Below, one piece after another: positions 1 through 7,793 of a stretch of DNA of 64,000 nucleotides; position 1 is the first letter of the stretch; the number at the start of each line of letters is the position of its first letter. The position numbers were made by a program, and so were the translations under genes. The stretch covers positions 434,001 through 498,000 of the forward strand of contig JADJOJ010000001.1 in NCBI GenBank assembly GCA_016713825.1, read 5' to 3'. Source of the DNA: Candidatus Leptofilum gracile (GTDB lineage Bacteria; Chloroflexota; Anaerolineae; Promineifilales; Promineifilaceae). The notes beneath the pieces are model-generated. The model worked only from the letters and a program-made list of their open reading frames with translations, searched no databases and was not told the origin of the DNA.

Positions 1-576
1 GCCCTCCCCCTCAGCCACTTCGACCCGCAAGAAGGCACCCTCATTTTGCCCGCTGCGGAGCCGGTGGTGGTGATACGGCCGTCTGACCTCCCCCTCGATC
101 CATTCTGGGAAACCCAACTACAAAATTGGGGCTTCACCCCTCACCCCCTTCACCCCTTCACCCTTTACGAAAGGCAAAAACAGCCAACTATCGAGTTGGC
201 AAACCCACTGAACGTCCAGTTTGGCGATGAGCTTGTTTTGTTGGGGTATGAGTGGTTAGAAAGTGGCGATTTACTGCTGGGGTGGTTGGTTACGGCCGTT
301 CCCCCCGCCCCCCGCCAACAATTCATTCACAGCCTCGCCGCCGACGGCAGCCAACTGGCCGACACCTACCGCTTCGACGCCCCCGACCCGCAAGGCATCT
401 GGTTCCCCCACTGGCAGCCCGGCGACCTCATTTTGCAGCGCCTCACCCCACCCGCGCAGGGCGAAGCCACCCAGCTCCGCCTGGGCTGGTTCGACCCCAC
501 CACCTGCACCCCTGGCCCCTGCCAAAACCTGCACACGGAGGAAGGGATGGAGTTTGTGCTGCTGCCGGTGGAGTAA
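1..576 (+). CDS. C-terminal fragment of a large unknown protein
   Basis: The reading frame is open from the first base of the window and stops at 574-576, so this is the 3' end of a gene that starts to the left. About 190 residues are visible. They are rich in Trp, Pro and Leu and read like a soluble beta-rich C-terminal domain. No catalytic motif is recognisable. Chloroflexota glycosyltransferase-39-like membrane proteins often end in a Trp-rich soluble domain of this style, but that link is only an impression. Three ACGGCCGT-type sites fall in or beside it. The gene ends directly in a TAATTGGGTAATTGAG-type repeat that continues to about 604. Confidence 0.5.
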   Translation, partial: ALPLSHFDPQEGTLILPAAEPVVVIRPSDLPLDPFWETQLQNWGFTPHPLHPFTLYERQKQPTIELANPLNVQFGDELVLLGYEWLESGDLLLGWLVTAVPPAPRQQFIHSLAADGSQLADTYRFDAPDPQGIWFPHWQPGDLILQRLTPPAQGEATQLRLGWFDPTTCTPGPCQNLHTEEGMEFVLLPVE

Positions 577-604
577 TTGGGTAATTGAGTGATTTGTAAT
601 TGGG
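573..604. repeat. TAATTGGGTAATTGAG-type repeat, short copy
   Basis: A short run of TAATTGGGTAATTGAG units lies just after the first gene. The same unit forms a much longer palindromic array at 20920-21000 between purK and purF, so this is one interspersed family. Confidence 0.6.
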
Positions 605-639
605 GAACGGCAGTACCCACCAAACTACTCTGCAAAACG

Positions 640-1263
640 TTATCGTTTAAATGCTGATACACAATAATGTTCTGCCGGATCAAGGTGAAGATCAACAATA
701 TCAAAGTTGCTTAAAAACATCCGTAATTCTTCAGGCGTAAAATAATGATGCGGCAATCCTATTTCCCAGCCATCCAGGGGAACAAAGGTATTTGGTTCGA
801 TCTCTTCGTATCTGGTAGCTTGGTTTTTCATTTTTGGCACGGTAACGAACAAAAATCCGCCTTTAACGAGCACGCGCTCCATTTCTGCAATGATCTTTTT
901 TATTGTGGCAACGTCAGCATGATGAATCACCTGTACAGAGACAATCGCATCGAAAAAATCATCATCCCACGGTAATTTCTCCGTCATCTCTTGCAGCACA
1001 AGCTCAGCGCTTATCTTTTCGGCCTGCAACCATTGGGTAGAAGCCTTTATACCTTCTTGCGAATTATCCAATCCATACACAGAAAACCCGTGTTGGGCCA
1101 GATAAATCAGCTGCCGCCCTGTGCCGCACCCCAAATCCAAAATATTCTGCGCCGGAATACTTTGCAATTGCTTTACCACATTGGCCATGTCCCAATGCGG
1201 TTCCAGAAACACCTTGCCGTGCTCCTTAAAAATCTTTTCCCATGCTGTTGAATCACGCTTCAT
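640..1263 (-). CDS. class I SAM-dependent methyltransferase
   Basis: The 207-residue protein has the Rossmann methyltransferase core. Motif I, ILDLGCGTGRQ, lies near residues 41-51, followed by an acidic residue ending strand 2 (VYGLDNS) and a post-I region FFDAIVSVQVIHHA. It transfers a methyl group from S-adenosylmethionine, but the acceptor cannot be read from the sequence. It most resembles the small Methyltransf_11/25 group. The ATG at 1263 is preceded by AAAGGA at about 8 bases. A short inorganic pyrophosphatase follows upstream on the same strand with about 55 bases between them, so the two may share a transcript. The function beyond the family is unknown. Confidence 0.82.
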   Translation of the reverse strand: MKRDSTAWEKIFKEHGKVFLEPHWDMANVVKQLQSIPAQNILDLGCGTGRQLIYLAQHGFSVYGLDNSQEGIKASTQWLQAEKISAELVLQEMTEKLPWDDDFFDAIVSVQVIHHADVATIKKIIAEMERVLVKGGFLFVTVPKMKNQATRYEEIEPNTFVPLDGWEIGLPHHYFTPEELRMFLSNFDIVDLHLDPAEHYCVSAFKR

Positions 1264-1317
1264 TATGCGGTTCCTTTCTGATAATTAGCTACCGTAGTTG
1301 CGAAGCCAAAAAATGAT

Positions 1318-1674
1318 TCAGTGGCTTTTCTTGCGCACAATCCTCGGTGTAAAAAATCGCTCTTGAAACTCCGTTAAGGCTAAAATTTGTTCATCACTAT
1401 ATGTTGTACCTTCAGGAACAACAATGAGTTTATCGTCATCATCATCCAGCCTGTGTATGACAGCAATGCACAACCCCGTAAACTCGTCTACAGGTTCAAA
1501 AACGCCCAAGACATAAGCATCTATGCTGTCACCATCAGGAGCTTTTGTTTTTGGTAACTCTCCATAATTGACGGGATAGAAAAATCCCCATCTTGGGTGT
1601 CTGCTACCCATTGGTCGATCCATTTTGACAGTAACGATTTCACCTATATATTTTGTTGCGTAATCTTTAGCCAT
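1318..1674 (-). CDS. inorganic pyrophosphatase-family protein, short form
   Basis: The 118-residue protein matches the small soluble (family I) inorganic pyrophosphatase fold. It has GEIVTVKMDRPMGSRHP near the start, FFYPVNYGEL, and the metal-binding signature DGDSIDAYVLG around residues 47-57. This is shorter than E. coli Ppa (about 175 residues), but short forms are known in Firmicutes and Chloroflexota. It would hydrolyse diphosphate to phosphate in the cytoplasm. I chose the ATG at 1674 because GGGGGAGG lies 8-9 bases upstream. A TTG 18 bases further up sits inside that ribosome site and is unlikely. Whether the short form is a true pyrophosphatase is inferred from the conserved Asp residues. 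Confidence 0.75.
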   Translation of the reverse strand: MAKDYATKYIGEIVTVKMDRPMGSRHPRWGFFYPVNYGELPKTKAPDGDSIDAYVLGVFEPVDEFTGLCIAVIHRLDDDDDKLIVVPEGTTYSDEQILALTEFQERFFTPRIVRKKSH

Positions 1675-1819
1675 ACAAGTCGCCTCCCCCAACTATATAG
1701 ACCAGGATGTTGCGTGCTTTATTTTCCCTTAGAATGCCCGTGAGCCAAAGGTATCTGGTTCAATTTCTGCATGGTCTCATCGTCTAAATTCTGGATCGTT
1801 ATCCAAGCCATGGCACACC

Positions 1820-1875
1820 TCACGAGAATGCTATCGTTGATTGCAGTTCAACCAACGATAGCAAATTATCTCGTG
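1820..1875 (-). terminator. long hairpin downstream of aspS
   Basis: GCTATCGTTG (1830-1839) pairs with CAACGATAGC (1853-1862), and an outer arm CACGAGA (1820-1826) pairs with TCTCGTG (1869-1875). It lies just past the aspS stop on the minus strand, which suits a transcript end. There is no T-run, so rho-independent termination is doubtful. Confidence 0.4.
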
Positions 1876-1893
1876 CCAGCCAATCATCCATCA

Positions 1894-3195
1894 TCACGGG
1901 GTGAGGCGCTTTTGGTCGCGGGGGAAGAGTGTGGCCAGGCGCAGGTTGGGCAGGCCCAAGAGCTGCATCAACAGCCGCTCTAGCCCGATGGCAAAACCGC
2001 CGTGCGACGGCATGCCATAGCGGAACGCTTCCAGGTAGCTCTCAAACGGCTCTGTCGGCAAGTTGGCCTGGGCCAGCGCCGCCAGGTAGTCGGCGTACAC
2101 GTGCAGCCGCTGCCCGCCGGTGATGAGCTCCGTACCGCGAAACAGCAGGTCGAACGAATTGGAGTAAGCGGGGTTTTGCGGGTCGGGATGGGTGTAGAAC
2201 GGCCGTTTCCCCATCGGATACCCCACCACAAACAAAAAGTCGCTGCCGTGTTCCTGCTGCGCCCACTCGCCCAGCCACCGCTCATCCTGCGGCGACAGGT
2301 CTGGCTCGCCCCGCACGTCCACGCCATGTTGCTGCCAGATGAGCTCCTGCGCCGCCGCAAAATGAATGTGCGGGATTTGTTCTGGTACTTCTGGCAAATT
2401 GGCTTTTAACAGTTCCAATTCCGCTGTATATTCCTCTGCCAGCGTTTGGAAGATGCCCGCCAGCACGGTGCGCACCAGCGCCATCACCGTAAAATGGTTC
2501 TCGATGAAGCCAAACTCCACATCCAGGCTCACGTACTCGTTCACGTGGCGCGTCGTGTCGTGCGGCTCGGCGCGGAAAACTGGCCCCACCTCAAACACGC
2601 GGGCAAACACGCCCACCATGATTTGCTTATAAAACTGCGGACTTTGCGCCAGAAAGGCGTCGCCGCCAAAATACTCCAGCTTAAACACGTTCGCCCCGCT
2701 CTCTGTAGCCGAGGCCACCAGCTTGGGCGACTGAATCTCGGTGAAATGCTCGGCTTGCAGCGTGGCGCGGAAACCCGCCATTGCCCCCGCCGCCAGGCGA
2801 AACACAGCTCGCCGCTCCGGGTGCCGGTTGGCCACGACAGCGTGATCCAGCAGCGTGGGCAGCCCCGCCTTGAGCCGCTTTTGCTGCAAGGGAATGTGTG
2901 TTGGCTCCGTCACCGGCGTGATCACCTCGATTTGGGGCTGGTGCAGTTCCACGCCGCCCGGCGCTTGCGGCGTGGCCACCACCGTGCCCGTCAGCACAAT
3001 GACGCTCTCCAGGCTCAGCGCGGCGATGGGGGCCAAATCCGCCTCGCTTTCGGTGACGGCTTGGATGGTGCCCCAGCCGTCGCGCAGCACCACAAAGCTG
3101 ACGCCACCCAGGCGGCGCACGTTGTGCAGCCACCCCGTCAGGCGCACCTGCTGCCCCACGTGGCTGCTTGCTTCAACCGTTCGAATTGTGTTCAT
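1894..3195 (-). CDS. aspS: aspartyl-tRNA synthetase, archaeal-type short form
   Basis: The 433-residue class II synthetase charges tRNA with aspartate. An N-terminal OB-fold anticodon-binding domain (VRLTGWLHNVRRLGG) is followed by motif 1 (FTEIQSPKLVASATESG), motif 2 (FRAEPHDTTRHVNEY) and motif 3 (GFAIGLERLLMQLLG). It ends FPRDQKRLTP, typical of archaeal-type AspRS. It lacks the roughly 150-residue GAD insertion of E. coli AspS. Archaeal-type enzymes can be non-discriminating and also charge tRNA-Asn; the sequence alone does not settle this here. The ATG at 3195 has CGGAGG upstream; a start at 3249 would translate a repeat. A T-box leader with a GAC specifier precedes it. Confidence 0.93.
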   Translation of the reverse strand: MNTIRTVEASSHVGQQVRLTGWLHNVRRLGGVSFVVLRDGWGTIQAVTESEADLAPIAALSLESVIVLTGTVVATPQAPGGVELHQPQIEVITPVTEPTHIPLQQKRLKAGLPTLLDHAVVANRHPERRAVFRLAAGAMAGFRATLQAEHFTEIQSPKLVASATESGANVFKLEYFGGDAFLAQSPQFYKQIMVGVFARVFEVGPVFRAEPHDTTRHVNEYVSLDVEFGFIENHFTVMALVRTVLAGIFQTLAEEYTAELELLKANLPEVPEQIPHIHFAAAQELIWQQHGVDVRGEPDLSPQDERWLGEWAQQEHGSDFLFVVGYPMGKRPFYTHPDPQNPAYSNSFDLLFRGTELITGGQRLHVYADYLAALAQANLPTEPFESYLEAFRYGMPSHGGFAIGLERLLMQLLGLPNLRLATLFPRDQKRLTP

Positions 3196-3206
3196 AAAAA
3201 CCTCCG

Positions 3207-3257
3207 ATTGTTGGTAGAGACGTTGCAATGCAACGTCTACGCAATGCAACGTCTCTA
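3207..3257. repeat. GTAGAGACGTTGCA palindromic repeat
   Basis: An inverted repeat with arms GTAGAGACGTTGCA / TGCAACGTCTCTAC lies between the aspS leader terminators and the aspS ribosome site. A related copy lies inside purD at about 23668-23692, where it is translated. It is an interspersed repeat, not part of the T-box fold. Confidence 0.65.
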
Positions 3258-3265
3258 CGGCCCAA

Positions 3266-3297
3266 TAAAAAAACTCGTCCCCTGTTTGGAGGACGAG
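3266..3297 (-). terminator. second intrinsic terminator of the aspS leader
   Basis: On the minus strand CTCGTCC pairs with GGACGAG around a short loop and is followed by seven T. It lies about 40 bases past the main T-box terminator and shares the CGTCCTCC element with it, as if the terminator had been duplicated. A third hairpin (GCGTGGGCAGC / GCTGCCCGACGC, 3303-3332) sits between the two. Confidence 0.7.
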
Positions 3298-3334
3298 TTT
3301 GCGCGTGGGCAGCCCAAAACGCTGCCCGACGCAT

Positions 3335-3371
3335 AAAAAAACGCCCGCCCTCGCTTTTGGAGGACGGGCGT
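3335..3371 (-). terminator. T-box terminator
   Basis: GCCCGTCCTCC on the minus strand pairs with the GAGGGCGGGC arm and is followed by seven T, a strong intrinsic terminator. It lies directly after the T-box motif, in the place where the antiterminator of a T-box leader competes with it. Confidence 0.85.
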
Positions 3372-3699
3372 CAATTTTTGCGCTCGTGGTGCCACCACCA
3401 ATTTGCCTATGCTGGATGTACCCAGCAACGGCCTCTTGCGGCCTGGTGTGCGTTTACACATCACCTAAGCCTGGGCGCTATAACGGGCGCACCCGGTTTC
3501 GGTTATTTGGTTATCGGCAATCCGCAATCGGAAAAACCGATTACCGTTCACTGATTACCGCTTACCGTTCACCGATCAGCTCCAGGGTGTCGTTAACTGG
3601 GTTTGCTGGCGATGCTCACAGCAACTTGCATCGCTCTCTGGGCAGCAACGGGGCCGGTTAACCTGTCCCTTTCATCGCTTTTGGTATTTTTAAGTTGAG
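3372..3699 (-). promoter_or_regulatory. T-box riboswitch, Asp (GAC) specifier
   Basis: This minus-strand leader has T-box features. A stem I distal part contains AGAGAGC and a GTTGCTGTGAGCATCGC loop. A stem of GTTAAC pairing with GTTAAC is followed by GACA, placing GAC (Asp) in the specifier loop opposite ACAG (about 3582-3586). The T-box motif GGTGGCACCACGAG is at 3383-3396. Uncharged tRNA-Asp would stabilise the antiterminator and allow aspS expression. About 60-80 bases of GGTAATCGGTGAACGG-type repeat (about 3513-3575) are inserted between stem I and the antiterminator. The family is firm from the motif plus terminator; the exact specifier geometry is my reading. Confidence 0.85.
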
Positions 3700-3704
3700 G
3701 CAGG

Positions 3705-3734
3705 ATGATAGCAAATGAGGCGGAGGGGTGTCAA
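3705..3734 (-). promoter_or_regulatory. sigma-70 promoter of the aspS T-box leader
   Basis: On the minus strand TTGACA (3729-3734) and TATCAT (3705-3710) are 18 bases apart. A start near 3698 places the first leader bases just before stem I of the T-box. Confidence 0.75.
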
Positions 3735-3805
3735 TGCTCATTTATTTAAACCCGGTACAATAACGGCAAATCATCCACGTATTTCTGGTAAGGAAGGACA
3801 AAATT

Positions 3806-5866
3806 ATGGCAAACGGCCGTAACCACCCCACCACTGACACCCTCTGGCGTTTGGGGCAAAAGCTGCGTCAGGTCCTTGACCAGGTGCAGCCGCCGGATTC
3901 CCTAATCATGGTCCTGGTGGCACTTATTGTTGGTGTGGGCACCGGTTTGGGTGCGGTCGTGTTTGTCTGGCTGCTGCGGCAAATTAACCAGCTTACGGAA
4001 CAGCTCCAGCTTTGGACCGGCGATATCGTTGGCCTGGTGTTGGCCATGGGCACGGCTGGTCTGCTAGTTGGCTATGCGGTCAACCGCTGGGCCAAAGAGG
4101 CCAAGGGGCATGGCGTTCCAGAAGTGATGGAGGCGCTGGCCCTGCGCGGCGGCCGTATTCGGCCCCGAGTTGCTTCCATCAAAGTGTTGGCTTCCTCACT
4201 CACCATCGGTACGGGCGGCTCTGCCGGGCGCGAAGGTCCGATTGTGCAGGTGGGTTCGGCGCTGGGTTCCACCTTTGGCCAGCTGCTGCACTTCTCCGAC
4301 GAGCGAATTCGCACCCTGGTAGCCTGCGGCTCCGCGGCGGGCATTGCCGCCACCTTTAACGCACCGATTGCCGGAGCCATCTTTGCCCTGGAAGTCATTC
4401 TGGGCAAGTTTACCGTCAGCTACTTTGGCGCGGTGGTGATCAGTTCCGTAGCGGCCAGCGTCATCGGCCGGGCATACCTGAGCGATCGCCCGGCCTTTAC
4501 GGTGCCAGCTTACCCCTTTCAGTTTCAGGAGCTGCCGCTGTATGTGGTATTGGGCGTTTTGTCGGCCGTCGTGGCCGTGCTGTTTATCCGCCTGCTTTAC
4601 TTTATGGAGGAGAAGTTCGACCACTGGCGGCTGCACCCAGCCTTCAAAGCCGCGCTGGGTATGCTGCTGACGCTGGGGGTGGCGCTGCTGCTGCCCGAAC
4701 GTCAGGCGCTAGGCCCAGGGCTGGAATTTATTGGTGAGGCCATTGCTGAGGACTTTAGCTTGCCTTTGGGTTTGATGGGCGCGCTGTTGGTGACCAAGAT
4801 GCTGGCCACCGGTTTTACGTTGGGCAGCGGCAATTCGGGCGGCGTGTTTGCGCCAGGGCTGTTTATGGGGGCGATTGTAGGTGGCATGGTGGGGTCGGTG
4901 GCCCATTCCATCTGGCCAGAGGTGGCGGTAAACCCGGGAGCTTATGCGATTGTGGGCATGGCGGCCGTTTTTTCTGGGGCAGCACGGGCACCGATTACGG
5001 CCGTACTCATCGTCTTTGAAATGTCCAACGATTACAAGCTTATCCTCCCCCTCATGCTGGCTACCGTGCTTTCCACGCTGCTCGCGGAAAATCTATTCCG
5101 CGAATCGATCTACACGTTGAAGCTGCGCCTCAAGGGCATCAGCCTGCAGCGCGGGCGCGACCTAGACGTGATGCAAAGTTTGCAGGTAAAAGAAGCGATG
5201 ATGGCCGATCCCTATCTGGTGCCGGAAAGTATGCCGCTGACCCAGCTGGGCGAACTGCTGCAGCGTACCCATCACCACAGCTTCCCGGTGGTGGATGAGG
5301 ACCTCAACCTGGTAGGCATGGTGAGTTTACGCGACTACGAGCGGGTATCTGATAAGGAAAACAGTGCAGCCTTGCGCGTAAAGGATATTGCTACGGTGGG
5401 GCGCCTGCTGACAGCTTACGAAGATGAGCCGCTCAGCGAAATTGTGCAGCGCCTGGCGGTGCGGGGAATTAACAAGCTGCCGGTGGTATCGCGGACCGAT
5501 CCGCGGCGTGTGGTGGGTGCCATCCGCCGTGCCGACATTGTGAAGGCGTACAATGTGGCCATGACGCGCCGTCGGGAACATGAGCCCGATGTGGAAAAGT
5601 TGCCGACGCTTCCCAACCCGCAGATGTGCTTTTTAGACATTGCCATCACGCCACAAAGCCAGGTGGCCAACAAGACCCTGGCGGCCATCGCCCCGGGTTT
5701 GCCGTATGAATGTGTGGTGGTTTCGGTGCGGCGGCAGGGGGTGCTGCTGGTGCCGCATGGCGACACAGTTTTGCGACCGGATGATGTGCTGAACGTGTTT
5801 GTGCGGCGCGCCGATGAACCTCAGCTGCGCAGCTGTTTGCAGGCGGTGGAGGCCACGGTGGCATAA
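3806..5866 (+). CDS. ClC-family chloride channel/transporter with CBS pair and TrkA-C-like tail
   Basis: The 686-residue membrane protein has the ClC core at about residues 30-445. It contains the gating-glutamate motif GTGGSAGREGP (about 135-145), GSGNSGGVFAPG (about 339-350) and AFSGAARAPITA-type sequence near the pore. Two CBS domains (about 460-585) and a C-terminal domain resembling TrkA-C/RCK-C (about 600-680) follow. This suggests nucleotide or ligand control of Cl- flux. The gating Glu in GREGP is the residue that in transporters couples Cl-/H+ exchange, so a transporter is as likely as a channel. The ATG at 3806 follows AAGGAAGGACA. It is transcribed away from aspS and converges on greA. 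Confidence 0.9.
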   Translation: MANGRNHPTTDTLWRLGQKLRQVLDQVQPPDSLIMVLVALIVGVGTGLGAVVFVWLLRQINQLTEQLQLWTGDIVGLVLAMGTAGLLVGYAVNRWAKEAKGHGVPEVMEALALRGGRIRPRVASIKVLASSLTIGTGGSAGREGPIVQVGSALGSTFGQLLHFSDERIRTLVACGSAAGIAATFNAPIAGAIFALEVILGKFTVSYFGAVVISSVAASVIGRAYLSDRPAFTVPAYPFQFQELPLYVVLGVLSAVVAVLFIRLLYFMEEKFDHWRLHPAFKAALGMLLTLGVALLLPERQALGPGLEFIGEAIAEDFSLPLGLMGALLVTKMLATGFTLGSGNSGGVFAPGLFMGAIVGGMVGSVAHSIWPEVAVNPGAYAIVGMAAVFSGAARAPITAVLIVFEMSNDYKLILPLMLATVLSTLLAENLFRESIYTLKLRLKGISLQRGRDLDVMQSLQVKEAMMADPYLVPESMPLTQLGELLQRTHHHSFPVVDEDLNLVGMVSLRDYERVSDKENSAALRVKDIATVGRLLTAYEDEPLSEIVQRLAVRGINKLPVVSRTDPRRVVGAIRRADIVKAYNVAMTRRREHEPDVEKLPTLPNPQMCFLDIAITPQSQVANKTLAAIAPGLPYECVVVSVRRQGVLLVPHGDTVLRPDDVLNVFVRRADEPQLRSCLQAVEATVA

Positions 5867-5905
5867 AAAAACGGCCGTTCCCCACCGGAAACGGCCGTTA
5901 AAAAA
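5866..5905. terminator. bidirectional terminator built from two ACGGCCGT palindromes
   Basis: Two copies of AACGGCCGTT, separated by a 10-base spacer, are flanked by an A-run on the left and a second A-run on the right. They can form one hairpin usable from both strands, between the convergent ClC and greA genes. Confidence 0.7.
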
Positions 5906-5921
5906 ACAAGCGGTAGCTGCC

Positions 5922-6407
5922 TTAAGCGATTTTTTGAATGCGCAGCTGAATCGTGCCGCCCGGCGTTTGTACCGAGACGGTCTGCCCTTTTTTAGCGCCG
6001 AGGATGGCCCGGCCTATGGGGGATTCGTTGGAAATACGGCCGTTGCTCGGATCTGCCTCATGTGCCCCGACGATGGTGTAGGTGACTTCATACTCGTCGT
6101 CCTCATCCAGCTCCAGCACGGTTACCGTGTGGCCCACGCGCACTTTATCAGCTGGACCCACATCCTGGATGATTTTAGCCCGGCGCAGGGAATCTTCCAG
6201 GTCTTTGATACGGCCATCGACAAACCCTTGCTCTTCTTTGGCCGCATGATAATCGGCGTTTTCTTTTAAGTCGCCCTGGGCGATAGCCGTTTGCAGCTTA
6301 ATGGCTAGCTCTTCCCGCTTTGGGCCCTTCAGGTAAGCCAATTCTTCTTTGATTTTTTGTAACCCTTCTTCGGTTAAGTAGACAACATCAGTAAAACCTT
6401 GCGTCAT
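5922..6407 (-). CDS. greA: transcription elongation factor GreA
   Basis: The 161-residue protein has the two GreA domains. The N-terminal coiled coil contains the acidic tip region GDLKENADYHAAKEEQ (about residues 41-56), followed by a C-terminal FKBP-like domain ending in SVQTPGGTIQLRI. It binds in the RNA polymerase secondary channel and stimulates transcript cleavage in backtracked complexes. I chose the ATG at 6407 because AAAAGG and GGAG lie just upstream and homologs start at this point. The long upstream extension in the same frame has no family match. It is convergent with the ClC gene and shares a terminator with it. Confidence 0.93.
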   Translation of the reverse strand: MTQGFTDVVYLTEEGLQKIKEELAYLKGPKREELAIKLQTAIAQGDLKENADYHAAKEEQGFVDGRIKDLEDSLRRAKIIQDVGPADKVRVGHTVTVLELDEDDEYEVTYTIVGAHEADPSNGRISNESPIGRAILGAKKGQTVSVQTPGGTIQLRIQKIA

Positions 6408-7050
6408 TGCCTTTTCTCCATCCACACACAATGCAGATACGCTTCGTGCGGAAACAGTACGCGGATCTATAAACTTGGTTGATTTTAGTGGAAACTCGTG
6501 TGCTCCCCGACAAAATTGCCGGGCAGTTAACCAGCCCAAACGTCTATTTGGCCTGTTCTGAAGCATGGCTTTTGCAGTTTTTAGCCAATGCAGGTTGCTT
6601 CAGTACAACTGCACATCTTTTTATTAACGGCCGTTTGCGTAATACCGACCTTAAACCAATTGTTAAACGAAGCAACCGACTGAGTACCATTTAATCAAAG
6701 AACCCCGCTCGGTGCGGGGCAAAATCTCTGTTTTTTCATGCTGGTTGCTGTATGCTGAACGAGAGTTAGTATAGCGGAGCCACCTGGTTCTGTCTAGCAA
6801 TTTACCGGTGAGGCAGCCAAAATTCATTCACTTTTTAAGATTGTGGTGGCGCGGCGGTGGGGGGAACGGCCGTTTCCCAACGCGCTGAATAGGCAAATCG
6901 GCACATTGAAAAGTGTGGCCTTACCCTTTACAGTAGGGCAATGCAGCAGCAGCGGGGGTGGGATGCCGGGCCAATTGACACGCCACCAGTTGTTGAGCAA
7001 AAAGATTTGTTGAGTACAGAACTATCACGGGAGCAAATTCCCGGGGAAAT
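6408..7050. other. gene-free stretch upstream of greA
   Basis: No convincing gene is visible. The stretch holds the greA promoter region on the minus strand, one ACGGCCGT site near 6628, a small hairpin CCCCGCTCGGTGCGGGG near 6702-6719 followed loosely by a T-run (6731-6736), and a second ACGGCCGT near 6867. Confidence 0.5.
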
Positions 7051-7566
7051 ATGCCACCCACAGCATGCCACACCCGGGTCATCAGCGCTATGAAAAAGGC
7101 ACAACTGGCTACGCTCACAGCGGATTTACCAGTTCTCCAAATCCAGCAGCAAGATTATGTCAATGCCGTGGTCGTGGATGAGACGGGACAGGCACTGATA
7201 TTCGAATCCCCTCGCCCTAGCGGCAGCGGGGTGTATTGGCATGTGCTGCACCACAAACTCCCCTGCGATTCAGATCCATTTACGGCCGTTCAAACAGCCC
7301 TGCTGCACAAAACAGGCCATCAAACCAGCCATTGGGCTTACCTGGGCAGCCACGTCATGAGCATCGACCAGCCTTCGGGCAATGGCTTCTTTTTTTGTGC
7401 CCAACAGGCACGGCAAACCACCACCCCACAGCCCAACGGGCACACCCCCACCGTAGCCAAATGGGTGCCCCTCACCGATTTGCGCTATGCGCTGCTAGAC
7501 GGCCGTATCGCCATCGTCAGCCACGCCCTCACCGTTTCCCTCGCCTTGCTTACCCTCCGCCGGTAA
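7051..7566 (+). CDS. degenerate Nudix-like protein
   Basis: The 171-residue protein aligns by eye with Nudix hydrolases from about residue 35. A beta-strand run VNAVVVDETGQALIFE is followed by a Nudix-box position reading PFTAVQTALLHKTGHQTSHWAYLGS. The canonical box needs REUxEExGU; here the metal-binding glutamates are replaced (QTALLHKTG), so Nudix hydrolysis is unlikely unless other residues substitute. It may act as a binding or regulatory Nudix-fold protein. The start could be 7051 (GGGGAAAT just upstream) or the internal ATG at 7090. It stands alone ahead of a hydrolase gene. The family call is moderately sure and the function is not known. Confidence 0.6.
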   Translation: MPPTACHTRVISAMKKAQLATLTADLPVLQIQQQDYVNAVVVDETGQALIFESPRPSGSGVYWHVLHHKLPCDSDPFTAVQTALLHKTGHQTSHWAYLGSHVMSIDQPSGNGFFFCAQQARQTTTPQPNGHTPTVAKWVPLTDLRYALLDGRIAIVSHALTVSLALLTLRR

Positions 7567-7733
7567 CACACTTTGTTTGCCCGCGCTATCGCTTCTTTAT
7601 ACAATTGCCCAGCAAAGTAAATTTTTCTTTGCGGAGCAGAAGACAATTTGACCAAGCTTTAACCCAACCCGCAGCACCGTTTTTAGCCACTTTCTCAGGA
7701 AATTTCATGAGTTGGCGCACCACCACGAATGAA

Positions 7734-7766
7734 AACCGTGGGTCGGATTGGCAATCCGACCCACAT
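7734..7766. repeat. GGTCGGATTGGCAATCCGACC palindrome
   Basis: A near-perfect palindrome lies just before the ribosome site of the alpha/beta hydrolase gene. It is typical of the short interspersed palindromes seen through this window. Confidence 0.55.
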
Positions 7767-7793
7767 TTACACAGGAGAAAAGGACAGATTTCC

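Noticed and set aside
2446..3336. 296-residue plus-strand frame over aspS
   Set aside because: Antisense to aspS and its T-box leader; low-complexity Arg/His composition.
6700..6720. tRNA gene
   Set aside because: Only a short GC hairpin is present; no TΨC-like GGTTCRA or cloverleaf could be assembled there or elsewhere in the window.
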